This document shows positions 33,603 to 43,315 of a stretch of DNA of 55,319 nt, piece after piece. Source of the DNA: Modestobacter excelsi (GTDB lineage: Bacteria; Actinomycetota; Actinomycetes; Mycobacteriales; Geodermatophilaceae); the NCBI RefSeq assembly GCF_005930495.1, contig NZ_SJEX01000023.1:1-55319 (forward strand). The letters run 5' to 3'. Position numbers and translations under genes: made by a program. The number at the start of each line of letters is the position of its first letter. Within the stretch, counting starts at the first letter, position 1. The notes beneath the pieces are model-generated. The model was not told the DNA's origin, made no database searches, and worked only from the letters and a program-made list of their open reading frames with translations.

Positions 33603-34796
33603 ATGGCGAGCGGTACGGCGACCGGCACCCGACCCGGCACGGCCCCCCGGTCGGGGTTGCTGCTGGCCGGCATCCTGCTCATCGCGGTCAACCTGCGGGC
33701 GGCGATCACCTCGGTCGGCCCGGTCATCGAGGACATCCGCACCGACCTGGACATCGGCGGCGCGACGGCGTCGGTGCTGGTCAGCCTGCCACTGGTCGCG
33801 TTCGCCGTGGTGTCACCGCTCGCGCCGGCCCTGGCGCGCCGGATCGGCATCGAGCGCGCGCTGGGCGCCGCGCTCGCCGTCCTGGCTGCGGCCACGGTGG
33901 TCCGCTCGCTGCCCTCGATCCCCGCACTGTGGGTGGGCACCGCCTTCCTCGGGATCGCCATCGCGGTGATCAACGTGCTGCTGCCGTCCCTGGTCAAGCG
34001 GGAGTACCCGGACAGGATCGGCCAGGTCACCGGCCTCTACTCCTCGGTCCAGGGCGCCGCCGCGGCGCTGGCGTCCGGTTTCGCCGTCCCGCTGGCCGGC
34101 ACGACCCAGCACGGCTGGCGGCTCGCGCTCGGCATCTGGGCCGGGCTGGCCCTGGTCGCGCTGGCGGTCTTCCTCCCCCAGCTCCGGCGCCGCAGCGTGC
34201 CGGTGGACGCGGCGACCACGGTCCGCTCCCGGTCGCCGTGGGGATCGGCGCTGGCCTGGCAGGTCACCCTGTTCATGGGCACCCAGTCGACGGTCTACTA
34301 CACGCTGATCACCTGGTGGCCCTCGGTGGAGCAGGCCCACGGCACCTCCGCCACCGCGTCGGGCTGGCACCTGTTCGCGCTCCAGGTCGCCGGCCTGCTG
34401 GCCAACCTGGCGACGGCGCGGCTCATCCCCCGCCGCGCGGACCAGCGGCTGCTGATCGGCGGCGCGGCCGGGCTGGTGGCCATCGGGATCGCGGGTCAGC
34501 TGGCCCTGCCGGCGGCCTCGCTGCTGTGGATCGTGCTCGCCGGCGCCGGCGGTGGCGCCAACATCGTCCTCGCCCTGTCCCTGTTCGGGCTCCGGACCCA
34601 CGACCACCACCAGGCCGCGGCGCTGTCCGGGATGGCCCAGTCGGTCGGGTACGCCCTGGCCGCCGCCGGCCCGGTCCTGCTGGGGGCGCTGCACGACGCG
34701 ACGGGCAGCTGGACCGCGCCGCTGTGGGTGCTGCTCGCCGTGCTGGTGGTCCAGGCCGCCGCGGGCGTGCAGGCCGGTCGCGCCCGGCTGCTCTGA
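33603..34796 (+). CDS. MFS transporter, CynX/NimT (cyanate permease-like) family
   Basis: 397 residues with 12 predicted membrane helices. The N-terminal signature GILLIAVNLRAAITSVGPVI, typical of CynX/NimT transporters, lies near residues 22-41, and a central cytoplasmic loop follows helix 6 (LRRRSVPVDAAT). Relatives export or import small anions, drugs or 2-nitroimidazole; substrate cannot be read. It diverges from cobN, with the riboswitch region in between. ATG start at 33603 is preceded by GACGAGGAGAT. Confidence 0.8.
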   Translation: MASGTATGTRPGTAPRSGLLLAGILLIAVNLRAAITSVGPVIEDIRTDLDIGGATASVLVSLPLVAFAVVSPLAPALARRIGIERALGAALAVLAAATVVRSLPSIPALWVGTAFLGIAIAVINVLLPSLVKREYPDRIGQVTGLYSSVQGAAAALASGFAVPLAGTTQHGWRLALGIWAGLALVALAVFLPQLRRRSVPVDAATTVRSRSPWGSALAWQVTLFMGTQSTVYYTLITWWPSVEQAHGTSATASGWHLFALQVAGLLANLATARLIPRRADQRLLIGGAAGLVAIGIAGQLALPAASLLWIVLAGAGGGANIVLALSLFGLRTHDHHQAAALSGMAQSVGYALAAAGPVLLGALHDATGSWTAPLWVLLAVLVVQAAAGVQAGRARLL

Positions 34797-34806
34797 CGCC
34801 GACGGC

Positions 34807-35352
34807 TCAGGTGACGTCGACGCAGTCGACGATGAAGGTCAGGGTCGCGTCGCCGGGGATCGGCCCCTGGCCGTCCGGGCCGTACCCGAGGTCGCTGGGG
34901 ATGACGACCATCCGCCGTCCGCCCACCTGCATGCCCTCGACGGCCTGGTCGAAGCCGGCGATGACCTGCCCGGCGCCGACGGTCACCGGGAACGTCTCGT
35001 CCGCCCCGCGGCTCCAGGAGGAGTCGAACTCCTCGCCGGTCTCGTAGAAGGCGCCGACGTACTTCATCGTCGCGGTGCTGCCGGCGACCGCCTCGGCGCC
35101 GGTGCCGACCACCACGTCGCTGACCACCAGGTCGGTCGGGGGCGCGGCGTCGAAGCAGGGCGCCTCCGGCTTGACCGCGAGGTCGGTGGAGACCCCGGCT
35201 GGGGCCTCCGTCGACGGCGGCCGGCTCTCGCACGCCGAGGACGTCGCGCCCGACCCGGCGGACGACGTCCCCTCGTCGTCGCCGCCGCACGCGGCCAGCG
35301 AGGCGGCGACGGCGAGCGTGAGCAGCAGGCGCGGGGCGGTGCGGCGGTTCAT
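34807..35352 (-). CDS. FKBP-type peptidyl-prolyl isomerase lipoprotein
   Basis: 181 residues. The signal peptide ends in LAAC (lipobox Cys at about 22), then a Gly/Ser-rich spacer and an FKBP domain from about residue 70: LVVSDVVVGTGAEAVAGST, VGAFYETGEEFDSSW, VIAGFDQAVEGMQVGGRRMV and IPSDLGYGPDGQGPIPGDAT, all classical FKBP positions. It should act on secreted proteins outside the cell. Convergent with the MFS gene, 10 bases apart. Confidence 0.9.
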   Translation of the reverse strand: MNRRTAPRLLLTLAVAASLAACGGDDEGTSSAGSGATSSACESRPPSTEAPAGVSTDLAVKPEAPCFDAAPPTDLVVSDVVVGTGAEAVAGSTATMKYVGAFYETGEEFDSSWSRGADETFPVTVGAGQVIAGFDQAVEGMQVGGRRMVVIPSDLGYGPDGQGPIPGDATLTFIVDCVDVT

Positions 35353-35467
35353 CGGGGTTCTCCTGGCCGAGCGGTGTGCTCGAGTCGTGGCGCGGGGCGC
35401 GGCGGCCGGTGGACGGCGGCACCCAGCACATCACAGCCCCGCAGTGCGGCCTGCCCCGGACAGCAGG

Positions 35468-35507
35468 ACGGGCCCCCGGCCGGGGCGCTCCCCGGCCGGG
35501 GGCCCGT
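35468..35507. terminator. Strong hairpin terminator after the GH43 gene
   Basis: A perfect 18-base inverted repeat (arms 35468-35485 and 35490-35507) with a 4-base loop CGCT lies 15 bases past the GH43 stop on the minus strand. It is entirely G/C apart from the outer pair. It probably ends the GH43 transcript. Confidence 0.75.
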
Positions 35508-35521
35508 CGCTGCGGCGGAGG

Positions 35522-36943
35522 TCAGTACACGTCCACCGCGTCCAGCTCGGCGTAGAAGGTGCCACGGGTGAGGGTGACCGTGTTCCAGCCCTTCTGCAGC
35601 TCCACCCGGTGCTCGACCATCTGCCAGTTGCCCCAGGTGGTGTGCCAGAAGGTCACGGTGCCGGCGTCGCGGCCGTTGACCGTGACGGTGTCGGTCGACT
35701 CGACGGGGTAGCCGCCCTTCTCCGAGCCGTTGGCGAAGCGGATGCCGAGCGTCGCCGGCCCGGCCTCGTCCGCGAACACCCGAAGGGTGACCGAGCTGCC
35801 GGCGAAGTCCAGGCCACCGACCTTGGCCAGCCCGGAGGCGGTGTCGTCCGGGACGACCCGCGCGTCGGTGATCACACCGAGCTCGGCCTGGTAGCGGGTG
35901 GCCGCCTCCTCGACCGACGGGACGCCGGTTGAGGACCAGTCCAGGTCGCTGACGTACATCGCACGGTAGGTGTAGGTCGGGTCCCAGCCGTGGAAGACGA
36001 TCGAGGTGCTGCCGTCGGGGTGGGTGACGACGTCCTGGCCACCAGGGCCGCGCACGTCGCCCTGGAACCGGTCGGTGGTCATCAGCTCGGTGCGGGACTT
36101 GGTGTACGGCCCGGTGATGCTGGAGGACGTCGCGTAGTTGGTGCGGTAGCCGCCCCCGGCGAAGTCGTTGGCCGAGTAGAAGAGGTAGTACGTGCCGCCG
36201 TGCTCCACCAGCGTCGGCGCCTCGACGACGTTGCCCTCGAACGGCAGGTCGCGGCGGATCAGCTCGGTCGGCGGGCCGGTCAGCGTGGTGCCGTCGGCGG
36301 ACAGCGGCTGGATGAAGATGATCGCCGTCTTGCCCTCGCAGCAGTTGCCGTCGGCCTTCCACAGCAGGTGGAGCTGGCCGTTCTCGCGGTAGGTGCTGGC
36401 GTCGATCGCGCCGCCGAGGTCCTGGGTGCCGTTCTCGCCGTTCGGGCAGACCAGCGGCTCGGTGCCCACCGGCACGAACGGCCCGTCCGGCGAGGTCGAC
36501 GTCGCGACCCCGATGCACTGGCGCTCCGTGGTGCCGTCCCGCGCGGTGTAGTACAGCGCGTACCCGCCCTGGACCGTGGTGACCTCAGGGGCCCACACGC
36601 AGCGGTCGGTCGCCCCGCCGGGAGGGAAGGTGCACGGGCCGGTCCAGGCGCCGAGCGCCGGCAGGGCGTCGGGCCGCGGCGTCCAGTGGACCAGGTCGGT
36701 CGAGGTCTGGTGCTGGACGTTCTGCCCGGCGTTGTTGGTCGCGTAGGCGTGGTGGACGCCGTCGACGAGGAGGGTGTCCGGGTCGGGGAAGTTGGCGTCG
36801 ATCACGGGCTCGATCGACGGCTGCGACCCCGCCGACGGCGGTGGCGCCGCCTGCGCGGTGCCGGCGAACGCGGGCGCGAACACCCCGAGCACCAGCAGGG
36901 CGATGACTGCGGCGGTGCGGCGGGAGGACGTGGGTGACGGCAT
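35522..36943 (-). CDS. Secreted glycoside hydrolase family 43-like protein with C-terminal carbohydrate-binding domain
   Basis: 473 residues. A signal peptide (about 1-32, cleavage near AQA-A) is followed by a five-bladed propeller. Three GH43 carboxylates can be placed: Asp54 in NFPDPD (base), Asp181 in GGAIDAST (pKa modulator) and Glu241 in NVVEAPTL (acid). The last 120 residues form a beta-sandwich resembling CBM6/CBM35 (VTLRVFADEAGPATLGIRFA, HRVELQKGWNTVTLTRGTF). Expected substrates are arabinan, xylan or arabinogalactan-type side chains. A strong terminator follows; a perfect palindrome lies about 120 bases upstream of the start. Confidence 0.85.
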   Translation of the reverse strand: MPSPTSSRRTAAVIALLVLGVFAPAFAGTAQAAPPPSAGSQPSIEPVIDANFPDPDTLLVDGVHHAYATNNAGQNVQHQTSTDLVHWTPRPDALPALGAWTGPCTFPPGGATDRCVWAPEVTTVQGGYALYYTARDGTTERQCIGVATSTSPDGPFVPVGTEPLVCPNGENGTQDLGGAIDASTYRENGQLHLLWKADGNCCEGKTAIIFIQPLSADGTTLTGPPTELIRRDLPFEGNVVEAPTLVEHGGTYYLFYSANDFAGGGYRTNYATSSSITGPYTKSRTELMTTDRFQGDVRGPGGQDVVTHPDGSTSIVFHGWDPTYTYRAMYVSDLDWSSTGVPSVEEAATRYQAELGVITDARVVPDDTASGLAKVGGLDFAGSSVTLRVFADEAGPATLGIRFANGSEKGGYPVESTDTVTVNGRDAGTVTFWHTTWGNWQMVEHRVELQKGWNTVTLTRGTFYAELDAVDVY

Positions 36944-37062
36944 CGTGACCCTCTCCAGATGTGCGGGACCTGTGCGAGAGCGTGCGCTGCCGACCGCCCA
37001 CGGTCAATCGCCGATCGGAGTGTCCGGTCGCTGCCCGTCATGCTCAGGGGTGCGGCTGCTGC

Positions 37063-37076
37063 CCGGTGATCACCGG
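37063..37076. promoter_or_regulatory. 14-base perfect palindrome upstream of the GH43 gene
   Basis: CCGGTGATCACCGG is a perfect palindrome about 120 bases before the start of the divergently placed GH43 gene (minus) and 88 bases past the TPR gene stop. A sugar-responsive repressor site is conceivable, but no regulator gene is adjacent. Confidence 0.25.
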
Positions 37077-37163
37077 TCGACTGGTCCTCGCCGTCGGGGC
37101 CGGCTCGCTCTCCTCAGGGGCCTGCGCCGAGCCTGCGCGGCGTGCGGGCGGAGGGGTCCTCGT

Positions 37164-37508
37164 TCAGGCGGCGCCGAGGGCGTCGGCCACGCGGTGGTGC
37201 ACGGCGGCGTCCGCCGCGCGGCTCTGCCGCTCCAGCGTGCGGGCCAGTGCCCGCCGGGCCCAGCCGTTGGCCGGGGCCAGCTCCACCAGGCGGGCCAACG
37301 ACGTCTCGGCCCGGTTCAGCTGGGCGGACCCGAAGTAGCTGCGGGCGAGCAGTTCCAGGGCGGCCTGGTTGTCCGGCTCGGCCTCGAGCACACCCTCGAG
37401 CACCTTGGCTGCCTCGATGGGCTGGCCCATGGCGAGGAACAGGTCGGCGCGGAGGTACTCGGAGTGCAGGTCGACGTCGTGCGGCTGACGGGCGTTGGGC
37501 TGGGTCAT
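37164..37508 (-). CDS. Small TPR-repeat protein
   Basis: 114 residues containing about two to three tetratricopeptide repeats: SEYLRADLFLAMGQPIEAAK, then LEAEPDNQAALELLARSYFG and LVELAPANGWARRALARTLE. The end is helical and Ala-rich. No signal or membrane segment. The ATG at 37508 is fixed by AAGGAG about 5 bases upstream. TPRs mediate protein contacts; the partner is unknown. It diverges from the DUF4383 gene. Confidence 0.75.
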   Translation of the reverse strand: MTQPNARQPHDVDLHSEYLRADLFLAMGQPIEAAKVLEGVLEAEPDNQAALELLARSYFGSAQLNRAETSLARLVELAPANGWARRALARTLERQSRAADAAVHHRVADALGAA

Positions 37509-37682
37509 GACGCTCCTTCCACTGCCCGCCAACAGAGCGGGGCGCGCGGACCTTCCCGGCGGGCGCGCGCAACGGAACACGAAAAGTCGCGTCCAACAGA
37601 ATTGACCCGCATCAAGTGGGGTAGCTCACGGTGGCCGGATGCCGCCCGGCCCGGTACCCGACTCCCTCCCGGAGTTCCTGAG

Positions 37683-38369
37683 ATGACCCACGCTCTGCAC
37701 CTGCCGCACTCCTCCTCCTCGGCGCAGGAGGAGGGGCTCGTCCCCGCCGTCCACCGGACCGGCGCCGTGGTCGTCGCCGCGGTGATCGCCGCCTTCGGCG
37801 TCCTCGGCCTCGTCAACGGTCTGGCCTACTTCTCCACCGACGGCCAGCGGGTCGCCGGCCTGTCCTCGAACGGGCTGCTGTCCACCATCTCGCTGGTCAC
37901 CGCGGCCGTCCTGGTCGCCGCCGCGTTGCGCGGGTCGCGGGTGGCCTCGACGACGATGCTGGTCATCGGCGTGCTGTTCCTCGTCTCCGCGCTGGCGAAC
38001 CTCGCCGTCCTGGAGACCGACCTCAACATCCTGGCCTTCTCGATGGCGAACGTGATCTTCTCGATCGTCGCCGGGCTCGTCCTGCTGACGCTGGGCGCGT
38101 ACGGCCGGGTGAGCGGGAACCTGCCGGTGGACAGCCCCTACCGGGCCGGGGGTGACGGGGTCCCGGACGACGACGACACGAGCCAGCAGCTGCCCGAGAC
38201 CCCGGCCGAGCGGGCCGCGGAGCGCGCCATGCGGAACGCCGAGCTGGCCGTGGTCGAGCGCCGCGCCACCCCCGACCAGCAGCGCCGGGTGGCGGCCATG
38301 GCCGAGGTGCGCACCCGGGCCGACCGCCGCGCGGTGTGGATGTCCTTCGACCGCGCGACGCTGGGCTGA
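37683..38369 (+). CDS. DUF4383-type membrane protein
   Basis: 228 residues with four membrane helices (about 25-50, 66-84, 90-112, 117-142) and a long polar C-terminal tail containing DDDDTSQQLPETPAERAAER and a helical end. The four-helix core fits the DUF4383 family common in actinobacteria, which has no known function. The tail is longer than the usual family size. The ATG at 37683 is used, after GAGTTCCTGAG; TTGACC at about 37600 could belong to its promoter. Confidence 0.7.
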   Translation: MTHALHLPHSSSSAQEEGLVPAVHRTGAVVVAAVIAAFGVLGLVNGLAYFSTDGQRVAGLSSNGLLSTISLVTAAVLVAAALRGSRVASTTMLVIGVLFLVSALANLAVLETDLNILAFSMANVIFSIVAGLVLLTLGAYGRVSGNLPVDSPYRAGGDGVPDDDDTSQQLPETPAERAAERAMRNAELAVVERRATPDQQRRVAAMAEVRTRADRRAVWMSFDRATLG

Positions 38370-38610
38370 CGGGCCGACCGTGGCGCCGACGTCCGGACGG
38401 GGACTGGCCCTGCTGACCTTCTGCGGTCCGGCCCGACCGGACGGCGGCGACCGCGCCGCCGACCGCCGGGGTCGCCGGCTCCGGCCCGGCCGGAGCCGCC
38501 GACCACCCGCTGCGGGCGGTCATCAGGGCTGATCCCGGGCGTCGGTGTGCGCGAGGCGCACCGGGACGGCGGGACTGCGGGGCCCGGTGGGAAGTAGCCT
38601 CGCGGGCGCC

Positions 38611-39801
38611 ATGTCATCTCCTGCCCTCCCCGCCGCCGCGCCGTCCCGGGACCGGGCCGACGCCTGCCCCGGCGCGCTGCAGGCCCATGCCGCCGCCGAC
38701 GGCGGCCTGGCCCGGGTGCGGGTGCCCGGCGGCACGCTCTCCGCCGACCAGCTGCGCACGCTGGCGGCCTCGGCCCGCGAGCTCGGCGACGGGCACCTGG
38801 AGCTGACCAGCCGGGGCAACCTGCAGCTCCGCGGCCTGGCGCCCGGCGCGGAGACCTCCCTGGGTGCCCGGCTCGCCGCCGCCGGGCTGCTGCCCAGCGA
38901 CACGCACGAGCGGGTCCGGAACGTGCTGGCCAGCACGCTGTCCGGCCGGACCGCCGACGGGCACCTCGACGTCCGGTCGTGGGTGCGCGACCTGGATGCC
39001 GGGCTGCGCGCCGACCCCGTCCTCGCCGGGCTGCCCGGCCGGTTCCTCGCCACCCTGGACGACGGCCGGGGCGACGTCGCCGGCCTCGGCGGGGACGTCG
39101 GCCTGCTCGCCCTCGCCCCCGGCACCGTGGCACTCACCCTCGCCGGCACCGACTCCGGACTCCGCACCCGGCCCGCGGACGCCGTCGCCCTGGCGCTCGC
39201 CGCCGCGCGGGCCTTCCTCGCCGAGCGCGCGGCCCAGGGGTCGTCGGCCTGGCGGCTGGCCGAGCTGACCGACGGCCCCGCCCGCGTCGCCGCCCGCCTG
39301 GAGGGCCATGGTGGCCAACACGGCCCAGCGGTGCAGGTGCCCGACCCACTGGTGACCGGGCCGGTGGGCGCCGCGGCCCAGCTCGACGGGCGCACCGCGC
39401 TGATCGGGGTCGTCCCGCTCGGCCGGCTCACCGCCGACCAGGCCGACCTGCTCGCCCGGCTGGCCGCCGAGGCCCAGCTGACCCCGTGGCGCAGCGTCGT
39501 CGTGCCCGACCTCGCCGAGGACGCCGTGGACGACGCCGCGGTCGACCTGTTCCGTGGCGGCATGGTGTTCGACGAGGCCAGCCCCTGGCTGCAGGTGACC
39601 ACCTGCGCCGGGCGGCCGGGGTGCGCGAAGTCGCTGGCCGACGTCCGCGCCGACGCCACCGCCGCCGTCCGCGCCGGGGCGCTGCCCGCCGGCGGCGCCC
39701 GGCAGCACTGGGTGGGCTGTGAGCGGCGCTGCGGCCGGCCCCAGGGCGGCGTGGTCGACGTCGTCGCGACGCCTTCCGGTTACCGAGTCGAAGAGGACTG
39801 A
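38611..39801 (+). CDS. cobG: Precorrin-3B synthase (CobG), nitrite/sulfite reductase-like
   Basis: 396 residues with two ferredoxin-like halves. The N-terminal half has [14 protein letters not shown], the usual substrate-binding loop of this superfamily. The Fe-S cluster ligands are in [12 protein letters not shown] (Cys-x5-Cys) and [15 protein letters not shown] (Cys-x3-Cys). CobG uses oxygen to convert precorrin-3A to precorrin-3B before ring contraction in the aerobic pathway. Size and the adjacent cobH and cobIJ favour CobG over a true sulfite or nitrite reductase. Its stop and the cobH start share a base (TGATG). Confidence 0.88.
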   Translation: MSSPALPAAAPSRDRADACPGALQAHAAADGGLARVRVPGGTLSADQLRTLAASARELGDGHLELTSRGNLQLRGLAPGAETSLGARLAAAGLLPSDTHERVRNVLASTLSGRTADGHLDVRSWVRDLDAGLRADPVLAGLPGRFLATLDDGRGDVAGLGGDVGLLALAPGTVALTLAGTDSGLRTRPADAVALALAAARAFLAERAAQGSSAWRLAELTDGPARVAARLEGHGGQHGPAVQVPDPLVTGPVGAAAQLDGRTALIGVVPLGRLTADQADLLARLAAEAQLTPWRSVVVPDLAEDAVDDAAVDLFRGGMVFDEASPWLQVTTCAGRPGCAKSLADVRADATAAVRAGALPAGGARQHWVGCERRCGRPQGGVVDVVATPSGYRVEED

Positions 39802-40421
39802 TGTACGACTACGAGCACGACGGCGCCGAGATCTACCGGCAGTCCTTCGCGACCATCCGCGCCGAGGCCGACCTGTCCCGGTTGCCGGCCGACGTGGCCC
39901 GGGTGGCGGTCCGGATGATCCACGCCTGCGGGCAGGTCGACCTGGTCGACGACGTCGGCTTCTCCCCCGGAGTCGTCGAGCGGGCCCGCGAGGCGCTGGA
40001 CGCCGGCGCCCCGGTGCTCTGCGACGCGCAGATGGTGGCCTCCGGGATCACCCGCCGCCGACTGCCCAAGGACAACGACGTGGTCTGCACGCTGAACGAC
40101 CCGCGCACTCCCGACCTGGCCCGGGAGCTGGGCACCACCCGCACCGCCGCGGCGATGCACCTGTGGGGCGACCGGCTCGACGGCGCCGTCGTCGCGATCG
40201 GCAACGCCCCGACCGCGCTGTTCCACCTGCTGGAGCTGGTCGCCGGCGGCGCGCCCCGGCCGGCCGCCGTCGTCGGCATCCCGGTCGGCTTCATCGGCGC
40301 CGTGGAGTCGAAGGAGGCGCTGGCCGCCTCCGACCTGGAGCACCTGGTGGTGCGCGGCCGGCGCGGGGGCAGCGCGATCACCGCAGCCGCCGTCAACGCG
40401 ATCGCGAGCGACGTCGAATGA
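39801..40421 (+). CDS. cobH: Precorrin-8X methylmutase
   Basis: 206 residues. Family motifs include [30 protein letters not shown] with the catalytic His at about 42, [15 protein letters not shown] and [13 protein letters not shown]. It moves the C11 methyl to C12, converting precorrin-8X to hydrogenobyrinic acid. Starts with an ATG overlapping the cobG stop (TGATG) and ends 25 bases before cobIJ. Confidence 0.93.
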   Translation: MYDYEHDGAEIYRQSFATIRAEADLSRLPADVARVAVRMIHACGQVDLVDDVGFSPGVVERAREALDAGAPVLCDAQMVASGITRRRLPKDNDVVCTLNDPRTPDLARELGTTRTAAAMHLWGDRLDGAVVAIGNAPTALFHLLELVAGGAPRPAAVVGIPVGFIGAVESKEALAASDLEHLVVRGRRGGSAITAAAVNAIASDVE

Positions 40422-40446
40422 GGGCCATGGTGGCCGGGGGCGTGGC

Positions 40447-41943
40447 GTGAGCGGGCGGCTGTACGGGGTCGGGCTCGGGCCCGGCGACCCGGAGCTGGTG
40501 ACGGTCAAGGCCGCGCGGCTGATCGCTGCGGCCGACGTCGTCGCGTTCCACGCTGCCCAGCACGGCCGGTCGGTCGCCCGCGCGCTGGCCGCCCCGTACC
40601 TGCGCGAGGGGCAGGTCGAGGAGCTGCTGGTCTACCCGGTCACCACCGAGACCACCGACCACCCCGGCGGCTACCAGGGGGCGATCGACGAGTTCTACGA
40701 GGCCGCCGCCGCCCGGCTGGCCGCGCACCTGGACGCCGGTCGGGACGTCGTCGTCCTCGCCGAGGGCGACCCGTTCTTCTACGGCTCCTACATGCACATG
40801 CACAAGCGGCTGGCGCACCGGTACCCGACCGAGGTGGTGCCGGGCGTGACCAGCGTCAGCGGTGCGGCCGCGGTGCTCGGCCAGCCGCTCGTCGAGCGCG
40901 ACGAGGTGCTCACCGTGCTGCCCGGCACCCTGCCCACCGAGGAACTGGCCGAGTGGCTGGCGACCACGGACTCGGCCGCGGTGATGAAGCTGGGCCGCAC
41001 CTTCCGCAACGTCCGCGACGCCTTCGCCGACGCCGGCGTCCTGGACCGGGCCTTCTACGTCGAGCGCGCCACGACGGCGCAGCAGCGCACGATGCCGCTG
41101 GCCGAGGTCGACCCGGACACCGTGCCCTACTTCTCCCTGGCGCTGCTGCCCAGCGAGCTGACCGGCCCGGTGCCCGGACCCGAGCAGCCGCGCGAGGACG
41201 AACCGCGCACCGGTGAGGTCGTCGTCGTCGGGCTGGGCCCCGGGCAGCGCAGCTGGACGACGCCGGAGACCGCCGAGGCGCTGTCCCGCGCCGACGACCT
41301 GGTCGGCTACGGCCCCTACCTCGACCGCGTGCCGGCCAACCCGCGGCAGGTCCGGCACCCCAGCGACAACCGGGTCGAGGCCGAGCGGGCGGCCGCCGCC
41401 CTCCGGCTGGCCAAGGACGGCCGACGGGTGGCCGTCGTCTCCAGCGGCGACCCCGGGGTGTTCGCGATGGCCGCGGCGGTGCTCGAGGTGGCCGCGCAGC
41501 CGGAGTTCGCCGGCGTCGAGGTGCGGGTCCTGCCCGGGCTCACCGCGGCCCAGGCGGTGGCCTCGCGGGTCGGTGCGCCGCTGGGCCACGACTTCGCCGT
41601 GCTCAGCCTGTCCGACGTCCTCAAGCCCTGGGACGTCGTCCTGGACCGGCTGCGGCACGCGGCCGCCGCCGACCTGGTGATCGCGCTGTACAACCCCCGC
41701 TCCAGGGCCCGGCCGCACCAGCTGGCCGAGGCCCGCGACCTGCTGCTGGAGGTCCGGAAGCCCGAGACGGTGGTCGTCGTCGGCCGGGACGTCGGCGGGC
41801 CGGAGGAGTCGGTCACCGTGACGACGCTGGACGCCTTCGACCCCGAGACGGTGGACATGCGCTGCCTGGTGCTGATCGGCTCCACCCAGACCCGGGTCAC
41901 CCCGGCCGGCACGGTGTTCACCAGCCGCCGCTACCCCGGCTGA
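40447..41943 (+). CDS. cobIJ: Fused precorrin-2 C20-methyltransferase / precorrin-3B C17-methyltransferase
   Basis: 498 residues made of two tetrapyrrole methylase domains. The first (about 1-235, CobI) has GVGLGPGDPELVTVKAARLI and LAEGDPFFYGSYMHM. The second (about 255-498, CobJ) has VVVGLGPGQRSWTTPETAEA, VSSGDPGVFAMAAAV and IALYNPRSRARPHQL. Together they methylate C20 before, and C17 after, the CobG step, with C17 methylation driving ring contraction. The same fusion exists in Mycobacterium tuberculosis (Rv2066). GTG start at 40447. Confidence 0.93.
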   Translation: MSGRLYGVGLGPGDPELVTVKAARLIAAADVVAFHAAQHGRSVARALAAPYLREGQVEELLVYPVTTETTDHPGGYQGAIDEFYEAAAARLAAHLDAGRDVVVLAEGDPFFYGSYMHMHKRLAHRYPTEVVPGVTSVSGAAAVLGQPLVERDEVLTVLPGTLPTEELAEWLATTDSAAVMKLGRTFRNVRDAFADAGVLDRAFYVERATTAQQRTMPLAEVDPDTVPYFSLALLPSELTGPVPGPEQPREDEPRTGEVVVVGLGPGQRSWTTPETAEALSRADDLVGYGPYLDRVPANPRQVRHPSDNRVEAERAAAALRLAKDGRRVAVVSSGDPGVFAMAAAVLEVAAQPEFAGVEVRVLPGLTAAQAVASRVGAPLGHDFAVLSLSDVLKPWDVVLDRLRHAAAADLVIALYNPRSRARPHQLAEARDLLLEVRKPETVVVVGRDVGGPEESVTVTTLDAFDPETVDMRCLVLIGSTQTRVTPAGTVFTSRRYPG

Positions 41944-41981
41944 CGGGAACACCGCGGGCCCGTTGCGGCTTGCACCCGAGC

Positions 41982-43220
41982 GTGCCCCGTCGAGTGCTCG
42001 CCCGGCCCGCCGCCTTCTGGACCGTCGCCGTCCTGCTGGTGCTCGTGCTCGCCGCGTCCGGGGTGCCCTCGCCGCTGTACCGGGTCTACGCCGAGCAGTT
42101 CGGGTTCGGGCCAGGCGTGATCACCGTCGTCTTCGCCGTCTACACCTTCGCCCTGCTGGTGTCGCTGCTGGTGGTCGGCGGGCTCAGCGACCACGTCGGC
42201 CGGCGCCCGGTGCTCGCCTCGGCGCTGGTCCTGGAGGCCGCGTCGATGGTGCTGTTCCTGACCGCGGACGGCGTCGGCTGGCTGCTCACCGCCCGGATCG
42301 TGCAGGGCTTCGCGACCGGTGCGATGACCGGCGCGTTCGGTGCCGCGCTGCTGGACCTGCAGCGCCTGGACCGCCCGCTCGGCCCGCTGGTCAACTCCGC
42401 CGCCCCCGGCTTCGGCCTGTCCCTCGGCGCGGTCGGCGCCGGTCTGGCCGTGGAGTTCCTGCCCTCCCCCACCGACTGGGTGTTCGGGCTGCTCACCGCG
42501 CTGTGCCTGGTCGCCGCCGTCGGCGTGTGGGTGTTCCTGCCGGAGTCCTCGCCGCAGCTGCCCGGTACGGCTGCCTCGCTGGTGCCCAGCGTCCGCGTGC
42601 CCACCTCGCAGCGCCGGGCGTTCCTGGTCGTCCTGCCCTGCCTGATCGCCACCTGGGCGCTCGGCGGTCTGTACGCCTCGCTCGGCCCCTCGCTGGTCGC
42701 CGGCGTCTTCGGGGAGCAGGACCACGTGGTCGGCAGCCTGCTGATCCTCGCGCTCAACGGCACCGGCCTGGTGGGCTCGCTGACCATGCGGGGCGTCGCT
42801 CCGGCCCGCCTGATGGTGATCGGCGCGCTGGTCTTCGCCTCCGGTGTCGGCAGCACCGTGGCCGCGCTGTCCACCGGGTCGCTGGCCTTCTTCTTCGTCG
42901 CCGCGATCGTCTCCGGGTTCGGCTTCGGGTCGGCCTTCCTCGGCGCGATGGCCACCGTCACCCGCGGCGTCGCGCCGGGTGAGCGCGCCGCCCTCCTCTC
43001 GGCGGTGTTCACCGTCAGCTACCTCGGGTTCAGCCTGCCGGCCATCGCCGCGGGCATCGCGGCCGGTCACATCGGCCTGGAGCGGACCGCGCAGGTCTAC
43101 GGCGTCGGCGTCATCGTGCTGGCCCTGCTCGCCGTCGCCGGGCTGGCCCTGCAGGCCCGCCGTCCCACGCCCACCGCGCTCCCGGTCCCGAGCATGGAGT
43201 CGGCCACGCTCGGCGACTGA
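41982..43220 (+). CDS. MFS transporter
   Basis: 412 residues with 12 membrane helices. The conserved loop between helices 2 and 3 reads GGLSDHVGRRPVL, the MFS motif A. The N-terminal half continues with RIVQGFATGAMTGAFGAALL. Drug, sugar or siderophore-type substrates are all possible. Start choice is uncertain: GTG at 41982 or 41994, or TTG at 41970, none with a good ribosome site. It begins 38 bases after cobIJ and may be co-transcribed; a role in corrinoid or cobalt transport is not supported by sequence. Confidence 0.75.
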   Translation: MPRRVLARPAAFWTVAVLLVLVLAASGVPSPLYRVYAEQFGFGPGVITVVFAVYTFALLVSLLVVGGLSDHVGRRPVLASALVLEAASMVLFLTADGVGWLLTARIVQGFATGAMTGAFGAALLDLQRLDRPLGPLVNSAAPGFGLSLGAVGAGLAVEFLPSPTDWVFGLLTALCLVAAVGVWVFLPESSPQLPGTAASLVPSVRVPTSQRRAFLVVLPCLIATWALGGLYASLGPSLVAGVFGEQDHVVGSLLILALNGTGLVGSLTMRGVAPARLMVIGALVFASGVGSTVAALSTGSLAFFFVAAIVSGFGFGSAFLGAMATVTRGVAPGERAALLSAVFTVSYLGFSLPAIAAGIAAGHIGLERTAQVYGVGVIVLALLAVAGLALQARRPTPTALPVPSMESATLGD

Positions 43221-43315
43221 GCGTCGGGACGCAGTTGACAGGCCGGCGCCCGGGCCCCACCTTTGCCTCATCCGCCCCGGTCACCGGGCGCTCCTCGCGA
43301 CGGAGGGTGATGTCC

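Noticed and set aside
38370-38610. Possible cobalamin riboswitch ahead of cobG
   Set aside because: The gap is GC-rich with several short inverted repeats, but the B12-box core and the GGGAA...GGTG segment are not there.
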